Assembly: GCA_025060325.1 (NCBI GenBank)
Contig: JANXBW010000007.1
Coordinates: forward strand, 1 to 64,000
DNA: 64,000 nt
DNA from: Thermoguttaceae bacterium
GTDB taxonomy: Bacteria > Planctomycetota > Planctomycetia > Pirellulales > Thermoguttaceae
Direction of reading: 5' to 3'
Shown here: in pieces, positions 27,279 to 35,034 of the stretch
Layout of the letters: each line of letters opens with the position of its first letter
How positions within the stretch are numbered: the first letter of the stretch is position 1
The notes under the pieces: model-generated
Told to the model about the DNA's origin: nothing
Database searches by the model: none
Seen by the model: only the letters and a program-made list of their open reading frames with translations
Made by a program: the position numbers and the translations under genes

Positions 27279-27779
27279 ATGAGCGACGGACAGGTGTTTG
27301 AACCAAAGATCATTGGATTTTTCTGTAATTGGTGCTCCTACCGGGCGGCAGATCTTGCAGGTATCGCTCGGATTAAACAGCCGCCGAATGTCCGCGTTAT
27401 TCGGGCAATGTGCAGTGGGCGAATAGATCCGGTGTTCGTCCTCAAAGCTTTCGCTCTCGGGGCGGACGGTGTAATGATTGCCGGCTGTCATCCGGGCGAC
27501 TGCCATTACATCGAGCAGAATTACAAAACGATCCGCCGGTATGTGATGCTTAAGCACACGCTGCGCCAGTTGGGAATTGAGACCGAACGACTGAAGCTCG
27601 TTTGGGCCTCGGCGGCCGAAGGGCACATTCTTGCCGAGGAAATCGCCAAATTTGTTGACCAACTGAAAAAGTTAGGACCCCTGAACTGGCGGGACAATTG
27701 GCGCCCGGATGAAGCCGAGGCAGAGGCAGTCGAGGCCTTAGCCCAGGAACACGCAGAAGCCTTAGAGGTGCCAGCCTAG
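27279..27779 (+). CDS. mvhD: MvhD-type hydrogenase iron-sulfur subunit
   Basis: 166 residues, the [2Fe-2S] protein that links the [NiFe]-hydrogenase to HdrA. Five conserved cysteines are present: Cys16 and Cys19 (FFCNWCSY), Cys45 (AMCSGRIDP), Cys70 and Cys75 (AGCHPGDCHY). The LKAFALGADGV segment is also typical. It is a separate gene, not fused to hdrA as in some bacteria and archaea. About 20 acidic, Ala/Glu-rich residues extend the C-terminus. An AAAGGAA ribosome-binding site precedes the ATG. Its place between hdrA and the hydrogenase genes fits a docking role. Confidence 0.93.
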   Translation: MSDGQVFEPKIIGFFCNWCSYRAADLAGIARIKQPPNVRVIRAMCSGRIDPVFVLKAFALGADGVMIAGCHPGDCHYIEQNYKTIRRYVMLKHTLRQLGIETERLKLVWASAAEGHILAEEIAKFVDQLKKLGPLNWRDNWRPDEAEAEAVEALAQEHAEALEVPA

Positions 27780-27828
27780 TTGTGGAGGCCAGAGCTCAAG
27801 TGCCGATCCTTAAGCCTAGGGTGCACCG

Positions 27829-27868
27829 AGCCCAAGTTGCGGCAAGGACGAATTAAAAACCTTGGGCT
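27829..27868 (+). promoter_or_regulatory. Perfect 8-bp hairpin between mvhD and mvhG
   Basis: Arms AGCCCAAG (27829-27836) and CTTGGGCT (27861-27868) enclose a 24-base loop, about 50 bases after the mvhD stop. An A-rich run follows. It may be an mRNA-processing or stabilising element that sets the ratio of Hdr to hydrogenase subunits. Confidence 0.45.
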
Positions 27869-27981
27869 TACAAAAAAACCGGCGTTTTAGGGTCGCACGG
27901 ATCGAGCAACAAAGCAGGTCCTCGTTGGGATAGGACAACCGAGTTTCTCGACCCAAATTTGTCCGCAGTTAGGAGCAGATC

Positions 27982-29037
27982 ATGAGTGGGCCATCTGCCA
28001 CATGGTCCGTCGAAAATAAGACCAAGCCGAAGCTTGCCCTTTACTGGGCGGCCAGCTGCGGCGGATGCGAAATTGCCGTCCTGGCCATCGACGAGAAGAT
28101 CCTTCAAGTGGCCGATCATTTCGACATCATCTTCTGGCCCTGTGTAGTGGACGGGAAAGTCCGGGATATTGAAAAGCTGCCGGACGGCGCGATCGACGTG
28201 TGTTTATTCAACGGGGGCATCCGCACTAGCGAGCAGGAGTACATGGCCCGACTTTTGCGTCAGAAATCGCGAATTCTGGTAGCGTTCGGGTCATGCGCTC
28301 ATGAAGGGTGCATCCCAGGATTGGCCAATCTCAGCACGCGAGAAGAAATCTTCAACACGGTTTACCGCGACTCCGTTTCCACAGATAACCCCACAAAAGT
28401 AGTGCCGCAGACGGAAACGGAAGTAGCGGAAGGGACAATTCATCTGCCACTTTTCTACGACACACTGCGGCCGCTTGCCGACGTGGTCCCGGTGGATTAC
28501 ACGCTCCCCGGTTGTCCCCCGGAAGCTGAAAACATTTGGGAGGCACTTCAGGCGATTATGGACGGCCAATTGCCGCCGCGGGGAGCGGTCATCGGGAAGC
28601 AGACCACTGTGTGTGATGAATGTCCCCGGACCCGCAGCGAAAAGAAAATTAAGGGCTTTAAGCGGATCTGGCAGGTCATCCCCGACGACACCACATGCCT
28701 CTTGGAGCAAGGGATCATTTGTTGTGGAATTGCCACGCGTGCTGGCTGCGGAGCAAAATGTCCACAAGTCAATTCTCCGTGCATTGGCTGCCATGGGCCA
28801 AACGAAGGGGTAGAGGACTTTGGCGCTCGAATGATGGCCGCGTTGTCGTCGGTGATCGACTCGAAAGATCCTGCGGAAATCGAGCGGATTATTAGCGAGG
28901 GTATCCCCGATCCGGTAGGGATGCTCTACCGGTTTAGCCTAGCCTCCAGCTTGCTCAAACGATCGCGGTTGCCGAGGCGCCAGGAAAAGGCAGAAGCCGG
29001 CCAGCCCCAGATGGCTATGGCTGCAGCGAAGGGTTGA
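27982..29037 (+). CDS. mvhG: [NiFe]-hydrogenase small subunit, MvhG type
   Basis: 351 residues, the electron-transferring small subunit of a group 3c-like (F420-non-reducing) [NiFe]-hydrogenase. The proximal cluster ligands appear in YWAASCGGCEIAVL (Cys26, Cys29), FGSCAHEGCIPG and LPGCPPEAENIW. A C-terminal half with many cysteines (CDECPRTRSEKK, GIICCGIATRAGCGAKCP, SPCIGCHGPNEG) holds the medial and distal [4Fe-4S] clusters. There is no Tat signal, so the enzyme is cytoplasmic as expected for group 3. TAGGAG precedes the ATG. About 35 extra C-terminal residues are basic and Ala-rich. Confidence 0.93.
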   Translation: MSGPSATWSVENKTKPKLALYWAASCGGCEIAVLAIDEKILQVADHFDIIFWPCVVDGKVRDIEKLPDGAIDVCLFNGGIRTSEQEYMARLLRQKSRILVAFGSCAHEGCIPGLANLSTREEIFNTVYRDSVSTDNPTKVVPQTETEVAEGTIHLPLFYDTLRPLADVVPVDYTLPGCPPEAENIWEALQAIMDGQLPPRGAVIGKQTTVCDECPRTRSEKKIKGFKRIWQVIPDDTTCLLEQGIICCGIATRAGCGAKCPQVNSPCIGCHGPNEGVEDFGARMMAALSSVIDSKDPAEIERIISEGIPDPVGMLYRFSLASSLLKRSRLPRRQEKAEAGQPQMAMAAAKG

Positions 29038-29175
29038 ATTTTCCGCGGCGTGTACTTACCTGAGCGAGTGGATATCAAGAGACCGCCGAAACGCACGGAC
29101 ATACTTGGCAAGATGAATAAGTGATTCAATTCGGAGAGCTTGCTGATAAGCGCGCTTTTTTCCAGTCGGTAAACA

Positions 29176-29217
29176 CTGCCCCCACTTGGGCAGAAGTGCT
29201 TGCCCCCGGAAGCAAGC
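29176..29217 (+). promoter_or_regulatory. Two adjacent hairpins in the mvhA leader
   Basis: CTGCCC/GGGCAG (29176-29193, 6-base loop) and GCTTGC/GCAAGC (29198-29217, 8-base loop) are both perfect. They end about 13 bases before the AAAGGAG site of mvhA, so they could influence its translation or mark a processing point. Confidence 0.4.
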
Positions 29218-29246
29218 CTCTTGCTCGGAAAGGAGCATGATAAAGG

Positions 29247-30725
29247 ATGGTCACCACTTCCAAGCGCATCTCAATCGATCCGATTACGCGGCTTGAAGGT
29301 CACGGGCGGATTGACATCTTTTTGGACGACGCGGGCAATGTTGCCAACGCTTACCTTGTCATTCCAGAGCTGCGAGGGTTCGAGCGCTTCTGCGTCGGTC
29401 GGCCCGCTGAGGATATGCCAAACCTTACCAACCGGATTTGCGGTGTTTGCCCGGAAGCGCACCACATGGCCGCCGCCAAGGCGCTTGATGATCTTTTCCA
29501 TGTCGATCCGCCGCCGACGGCCAAGAAGCTCCGCGAGCTGTTTTACTCCATCTTTTTTGTCACCGATCACACAACGCACTTTTATGCTCTTGGTGGCCCA
29601 GATTTTGTCGTTGGCCCCGAAGCCCCGCCGCTTGAGCGGAACATCTTGGGCGTCGTGAAAAAAGTCGGCATGGAGATCGCCGGCAAAGTGTTGCGAATGC
29701 GGCACACCGGGCACGAGCTCATCCAAATGCTCGGTGGACGTCGTGTACACCCCAACTGGGCTGTTCCAGGCGGTGTAAGTAAAGGCATTAACGAAGAGCA
29801 ACGCCGGCTCATTGAAGAGCGGGGCCGCGAGGCGATCGAGTTTGCCCAGTTCTCCCTGAAGCTATTCCGCGATACGGTGTTGTCAAATAGCCGCTATGTT
29901 GATCTGATCAAAAGCGACACGTACACCCACCGCACTTACAATATGGGCACAGTCGACGCCCAAAATCGGGTGAATTTCTACGACGGAATGATTCGCGTCG
30001 TTGGCCCGGACGGTCGCGAACATGCCAAGTATCATCCACGTCAGTACCCCGAATACATCGCGGAACATGTCGAGCCGTGGACTTATCTAAAGTTTCCGTA
30101 CCTGAAGAAAATCGGGTGGAAGGGACTGGTGGACGGAGAGGATTCTGGCGTTTACAAAGCGACGCCGCTTGCCCGGCTGAACGCAGCCGATGGGATGGCC
30201 ACCCCGCTTGCTCAGGCAGAATACGAACGCTTTTACGATGCACTTGGGGGGAAGCCGGTCCACCACACCCTGGCTACTCACTGGGCACGGTTGATCGAGC
30301 TCCTTTACGCAGCCGAGAGATGGGTCGAGCTGGCCACCGATCCGGAGATCACCGGGAAAGAGTATCGGGTTTTGCCCACAAAGACGCCCACGGAAGGTGT
30401 GGGCTGCGTGGAAGCTCCGCGGGGAACGCTGACCCATCACTACTGGACAGACGAGCGGGGAATTCTCACACGCGTCAATCTGGTGGTGGGTACAACAAAC
30501 AATTATGCCCCGATTGCCCTCTCGGTCAAAAAGGCGGCTCAGGGACTTATCCGGCAAGGTCAGGTTCGGGAAGGCCTACTGAACATGGTGGAAATGGCCT
30601 TCCGGGCTTATGATCCGTGCTTTGGCTGCGCCACTCACTACCTGCCGGGCCAAATGCCGCTTGAGGTCAACATCCGGGCGGCCGATGGGACGATCCTTCA
30701 GACCCTCCGGCAAAACCTAGATTGA
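29247..30725 (+). CDS. mvhA: [NiFe]-hydrogenase large subunit, MvhA type
   Basis: 492 residues, the catalytic subunit that splits H2. The N-terminus has the family signature DPITRLEGHGRIDIF. The L1 motif is RICGVCPEAHH (Cys65, Cys68) and the L2 motif is DPCFGCATH (Cys458, Cys461), giving the four cysteines of the NiFe site. A 28-residue C-terminal tail follows the last His; in related enzymes such a tail is removed by a maturation protease after nickel insertion. No hyp or protease gene lies in this window, so maturation must be encoded elsewhere. AAAGGAG is eleven bases before the ATG. It is the last gene of the cluster and completes MvhADG-HdrABC. Confidence 0.94.
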   Translation: MVTTSKRISIDPITRLEGHGRIDIFLDDAGNVANAYLVIPELRGFERFCVGRPAEDMPNLTNRICGVCPEAHHMAAAKALDDLFHVDPPPTAKKLRELFYSIFFVTDHTTHFYALGGPDFVVGPEAPPLERNILGVVKKVGMEIAGKVLRMRHTGHELIQMLGGRRVHPNWAVPGGVSKGINEEQRRLIEERGREAIEFAQFSLKLFRDTVLSNSRYVDLIKSDTYTHRTYNMGTVDAQNRVNFYDGMIRVVGPDGREHAKYHPRQYPEYIAEHVEPWTYLKFPYLKKIGWKGLVDGEDSGVYKATPLARLNAADGMATPLAQAEYERFYDALGGKPVHHTLATHWARLIELLYAAERWVELATDPEITGKEYRVLPTKTPTEGVGCVEAPRGTLTHHYWTDERGILTRVNLVVGTTNNYAPIALSVKKAAQGLIRQGQVREGLLNMVEMAFRAYDPCFGCATHYLPGQMPLEVNIRAADGTILQTLRQNLD

Positions 30726-31890
30726 TTTTTCGCCCAGTTGCCCCCGGAAACCCTTGGATTGCTTGGGCGGTCCCACGCTCCCGACACTTGGCTGCCAAGG
30801 CTCCTCGGAATGCGATGGGGCCTGGCCTTCTCACGCGGTATTCAAAGCCCACCGCCTGCGGGCGGCTAACCCAAAGCCGCTTCAGCGGGTCGGTACACAC
30901 CTCGGTAGAACGCACAATCCCGACAGATAAACTTCGCCTGCTCTCGCGGCCCAGACATTCGATGGACACTTGTTTCCCCTTGGGCTCATCCGCTTGATCG
31001 GATTCGGCCCGCTTTAGTCACCCTGAAATCGGGTGACATCCCCTCCTTGCAAATTTCCCACCATGCGGCTTTTACTGGGTCATCCCCAGCCGCTCCCGGG
31101 CTCCTGTTTTTTCGGTCGCGGCTTGTCGCAAGAATCGGACAGTTACTCTCCGGCAACCTCTCGCCGAAAGAGGCGGGCGAACTGGACATCTTTTGCCCAT
31201 AGAGCGGTCCCAGCGCTTCCCTGCGCACGATAAGCATCCATAAACATAAAGCAGCGCACAATATCCACAAACGGTTCGAAGACATCTTCCTGATGTGCGG
31301 GGAGGCCCCTGACTCGGTGTCAAGTCTTGTCCGGAATTTGCCAAAGCCCGCACTAGGGACGGCGGGGTGTGGACGTTTACTACGCCGCAGCACGTCCCAT
31401 TGTCTTCGCTCCCGGTTATTGATGCCTCCAAGTGACCTACGACTGGGAGCGGTTGGCAACCGCGTGCAACTGGCGCCCTGGGCTTTTAAATTAGGCCGGC
31501 GTTTGAAAACACTCGGCAAACTTTCCTCGCCGATATCAACTCTGCGTAAGGCGTCAGGTGATATGCCGATCCGGCCCCTCGCTCCCACTACCTTATCCAG
31601 TCGCGGTGGGTGATTGATTGCGGTCACTCTGCCAAGTAAGCTGAAGTCGCAATTGGGGCCGGGTAATTTGCCGTCCAACGGAGAAACGGCTAGCTGAAGA
31701 CCGCGAGGAGGTATTTGTCCGGGTGGCACGCCGTCCGGGGAAGAATCCTTGGCACGATTTGAACCGGAAGTCGCTTGAGCCAAGTTAGTCGGCTTGTTAG
31801 TGCTGGCCCTTGCGGCTGGCGAATTTGCAAAGTCTTAACGAAAAGTGCAACGTGAACGTCGGCGCTCCCCAAGAAGGAAGCCACTCACCC
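30726..31890. other. 1.16 kb gene-free region after mvhA
   Basis: No credible gene was seen. A 265-codon open frame on the minus strand (30986-31783) was rejected. A perfect 7-bp stem GTCACCC/GGGTGAC with a 7-base loop lies at 31017-31037, about 290 bases after the mvhA stop. It is the best termination or control structure here but lacks a T-tract. Confidence 0.4.
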
Positions 31891-33087
31891 ATGATCAGAG
31901 TGCAGCCTCAAGCACAAAGAGCGATCCGTCTAATTGTCAACACAACTTTGGCCGTCGTGTGGTTAGCGGTTTGTGCCCCGGTGCTTGCGGAGGTGACACT
32001 TGTCCGGTGGCGACACCTCTCCAGTACCCGGGGCGAAGTTCCAGTCCCCGTTACGGGTAACGAGCAGACGGCGTGCCTTGTCGCCGATTTGGACGGAGAC
32101 AAGCTTCAGGATATTGTTATCGCCGAGCGGACCAAGGCCCCGTCGCTTGTTTGGCTCCGCCTCCGGGCGGGAAGTTGGGAGCGATTAGCTGTAGACGACA
32201 ACCCGCTGCCCATTGAGGCCGGCGGGGCCTGCGGAGACATCAACGGAGATGGCCGGCTCGATCTTGTCTTCGGTGGTGATTGGCGAAGTAATCAGGTTTG
32301 GTGGTGGGAAAACCCGGGGCCGCCGTTCGATCGGCCTTGGCGGCGTTTTGTTATCAAAGCAAGCGGCGGAAATCAACATCACGACCAGATCTTCGGCGAT
32401 TTCACCAAAGACGGCCGCCCGGAAGTTATCTTTTGGAACCAGCGAGCTCGGACCCTCTTTTTGGCAGAAATTCCGCCGGATGTGTACCGTCCGGAAAATT
32501 GGGAGCTGCGCGCCATCTGGACCTGGCAGCAAGGGTCACACGAGGGTTTAGCCCGGGCTGACATCAACGGGGATGGTGACCTTGATCTTGTTGGGGGAGG
32601 CTACTGGTTTGAATATCTCGGCGAGGGTAAGTTCCGCCCTCATAAGATTGACGATTATGGCACGTCGCGGTCGGCCGCAGGCGATCTTAACGGGGACGGC
32701 CGGGTGGATGTGGTACTCAATTCCGGAGATGGGATCGGCCCTTTAACCGTTTATTTCAATAGGGGCGGGGAGTGGGAGAAAAACATCCTAGAGGCGAAAA
32801 TCGACCATGGACATACACTTGAGATTGCCGATCTAAACGCCGACGGAGCGTTGGATATCTACGCTGCGGAAATGCACACCCCGGGGCCTAAAGACAAATG
32901 TCGACAGTTGATCTTTTACGGTAACGGCCAGGGAGAGTTTCAACCGCAGGTCATATCGGTCGGCATCTGCAATCATGAATCACGGGTGGGGGATGTCAAC
33001 GGGGATGGCCGGCTCGATATTATCGGAAAACCCTATACCTGGAGTGCCCCACGGGTAGACATTTGGCTTAACGAAGGCTCCCAATAA
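31891..33087 (+). CDS. Exported FG-GAP/VCBS seven-bladed beta-propeller protein (copy 1)
   Basis: 398 residues with a signal peptide (about 1-33, ending PVLA). Seven Ca2+-binding FG-GAP-type loops of the D-x-(D/N)-x-D-G-x-x-D pattern are spaced along the chain. Examples are DLDGDKLQD, DINGDGRLD, DFTKDGRPE, DINGDGDLD, DLNGDGRVD, DLNADGALD and DVNGDGRLD. Seven loops fit a single seven-bladed integrin-type propeller. The ATG at 31891 has AAGGAAG about 12 bases upstream and places the signal peptide properly; an upstream in-frame start at 31810 is unlikely. A related gene follows directly. Such planctomycete proteins are secreted or surface-bound and their ligands are unknown. Confidence 0.87.
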   Translation: MIRVQPQAQRAIRLIVNTTLAVVWLAVCAPVLAEVTLVRWRHLSSTRGEVPVPVTGNEQTACLVADLDGDKLQDIVIAERTKAPSLVWLRLRAGSWERLAVDDNPLPIEAGGACGDINGDGRLDLVFGGDWRSNQVWWWENPGPPFDRPWRRFVIKASGGNQHHDQIFGDFTKDGRPEVIFWNQRARTLFLAEIPPDVYRPENWELRAIWTWQQGSHEGLARADINGDGDLDLVGGGYWFEYLGEGKFRPHKIDDYGTSRSAAGDLNGDGRVDVVLNSGDGIGPLTVYFNRGGEWEKNILEAKIDHGHTLEIADLNADGALDIYAAEMHTPGPKDKCRQLIFYGNGQGEFQPQVISVGICNHESRVGDVNGDGRLDIIGKPYTWSAPRVDIWLNEGSQ

Positions 33088-33320
33088 CCGGCCACGCCCA
33101 GTCTCACTTAGAAGAAGCCAAGGTATTTGTCGACATCAACCCTGACAGGAACAGGTGGTTAATTGCGGCCGAAGCCTCGGCTTGCTGAGACCCGCAAGAA
33201 AGGTTCCGCAATTTCGTGCGGGGTTTTGTCGACATAAAGGGTATTGGTGTGAGATTGGTAAGGGTTCTTCCGCATTCGATCGCGAGCTTAGTGCGACCGG
33301 ACTCTCATTAGGGCAAGAAA

Positions 33321-34550
33321 ATGCTAGGGAACATCTCCTCAGGGCATGGTGCCAGGTGTGGTTGCGTGCGTTTGTACGTGTTTATGAGCTTGATTATCAT
33401 GGCCGGGGCAACACCGGCCAGACTAGCAGCGCAAGCAATCCCCTCGGGCCGGTCTTCGCGTGTGGTGTTCGAGCTTCAAATCGTGGACGAGTCGCCGCCA
33501 AATCGACCTTGGGCTAAGTTGGCCGGGGATCTTGATCGCGACGGAAAGGTGGACATTGTGATAGCCGGCGCCAACGGCCCGGTGGTCTGGTATAAGTCGC
33601 CGATGTGGACAAAAGCCGTTCTGGCCGACGGGGGTTGGGACGGTGTGCGTGGGACAATAGCCGACATCAACGGCGATGGCTGGCCGGACATTGTTCTTGG
33701 CGGTCTAGTTTGGCTAGAAAATCCAAAAGACGAGCCGGGGCGATGGCCCTCCCATCTTATCGAAAAGCGAAGGCTTCACGACGTGCTGGCCGTCGATCTT
33801 GACGGTGATGGTAAGCTGGAGATCATCGGCCGGGACCAGTCGGCCTTCGGGAACAAAACAGGCGATGCCGTTTACCTTTACCGCAAGCAAACCGGAGAGA
33901 ATTGGGACAGACTAGTGCTTCCGTGCGACCACGGCGAGGGGATTGCCGCGGGCGACTTAACAGGCGACTGCCTGCCGGAGGTCGTGATTGGGCCTCAGTA
34001 CTTCGAAAATCCCGGGAAGTGGCAGCCAGGCTGGACGCGGCGGGCAATCACCGGCGCGTGGACGCATCCTCACAATAAGGTGGAGCTTGCGGACCTTAAT
34101 GGAGACGAGCGGCTTGATGTGGTCCTGGCCCCGGCCGAGCTTGCCGGACAAGTTTACAAAATAGCCTGGTTTGCTGCCCCCCGCTTGCCCGACCGAGCTT
34201 GGCAAGAACATGTCGTGGTAGACAGGATCGAGGCTGTCATCCACTCGTTGGTTGCTGCCGATTTCGACGGTGACGGCGCGGTCGACCTCGCATATGCCGA
34301 GATGCATCAAGGGCAAGACCCGGACGAAGTTGTCGTTTTGCTCAACCGGGGCCAAGGCAAGAACTGGCATAAACACGTCCTTTCGGCGCGAGGTTCCCAC
34401 GATCTGCTGGCCGTCGATGTCAACGGTGACGGTGCAGTCGATCTTTTGGGGGCCAACCACGGGGGACCCTACCAGGCAGTCGAGCTTTTCCTTAATCGTA
34501 CGACTTTAACCAAGACAGATATTGGCAGCCTTTTGCAAAAAGACCGTTAG
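33321..34550 (+). CDS. Exported FG-GAP/VCBS seven-bladed beta-propeller protein (copy 2)
   Basis: 409 residues with the same plan as the preceding protein. An N-terminal hydrophobic segment (LYVFMSLIIMAGATPARLAAQA) is followed by seven calcium loops. They are DLDRDGKVD, DINGDGWPD, DLDGDGKLE, DLTGDCLPE, DLNGDERLD, DFDGDGAVD and DVNGDGAVD. Shared words such as VVLN, YAEMH and WWENP/WLENP-type repeats show it is a diverged paralogue of its neighbour. The exact start is uncertain; ATG 33321 is used. The 233 bp gap allows co-transcription. Confidence 0.85.
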   Translation: MLGNISSGHGARCGCVRLYVFMSLIIMAGATPARLAAQAIPSGRSSRVVFELQIVDESPPNRPWAKLAGDLDRDGKVDIVIAGANGPVVWYKSPMWTKAVLADGGWDGVRGTIADINGDGWPDIVLGGLVWLENPKDEPGRWPSHLIEKRRLHDVLAVDLDGDGKLEIIGRDQSAFGNKTGDAVYLYRKQTGENWDRLVLPCDHGEGIAAGDLTGDCLPEVVIGPQYFENPGKWQPGWTRRAITGAWTHPHNKVELADLNGDERLDVVLAPAELAGQVYKIAWFAAPRLPDRAWQEHVVVDRIEAVIHSLVAADFDGDGAVDLAYAEMHQGQDPDEVVVLLNRGQGKNWHKHVLSARGSHDLLAVDVNGDGAVDLLGANHGGPYQAVELFLNRTTLTKTDIGSLLQKDR

Positions 34551-35034
34551 GCGCACTCTCGGCGCCATTCCCTGAGACATTGCTCCGCCGGGGACTTAGC
34601 TGTGGGCGCTTGGCGCGCACTTCCCTTTAAATGTAAACGAATATTCGGCGCCGAGGGAAATCGCCTCGGCCAGTAATTCCTAAAATCAATTTCCCGGGGC
34701 CAGGGCGCCGGACCCCGGCCGAAGAAGAGTACGCCCCTTCACGGACTAACGAGTCAATGCCCGGTACCATAATGGCCATGGCCCGATCGTCCCGCGCATT
34801 GAGCCAGAACCTTCTTTAGAAAGCTCCCCGCCGGGCCTTGACACGGCTGCTGCCAAGAACCGGTCTGCCAAGGACTTTGCACTAGATTTCTAAGCCGAAG
34901 AGGCGATGAGAGTCGCTCCTGGTTGTGCGTGGCATTTAAAGAAGGCCCTTTCCGCGTCAACTCGTGCGGGCTAAGAGGCAGCCGAAGATGGTTGCTTTCT
35001 GGACAGTGGGCTAACTCGCTGACACTTTCGGCCT
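34551..35034. other. Gene-free spacer between convergent genes
   Basis: 484 bp between the second FG-GAP gene and the end of polA, which converge. No ORF or strong terminator-like hairpin was recognised. Confidence 0.35.

Noticed and set aside
31017-31037. Rho-independent terminator of the hdr/mvh unit
   Set aside because: The stem is perfect but short and has no following T-tract, and it lies about 290 bases beyond the mvhA stop.
30986-31783. 265-codon open frame on the minus strand downstream of mvhA
   Set aside because: Composition is rich in Arg, Ser and Pro with no domain pattern, no good ribosome-binding site and no supporting neighbour; long chance frames are common at this GC content.
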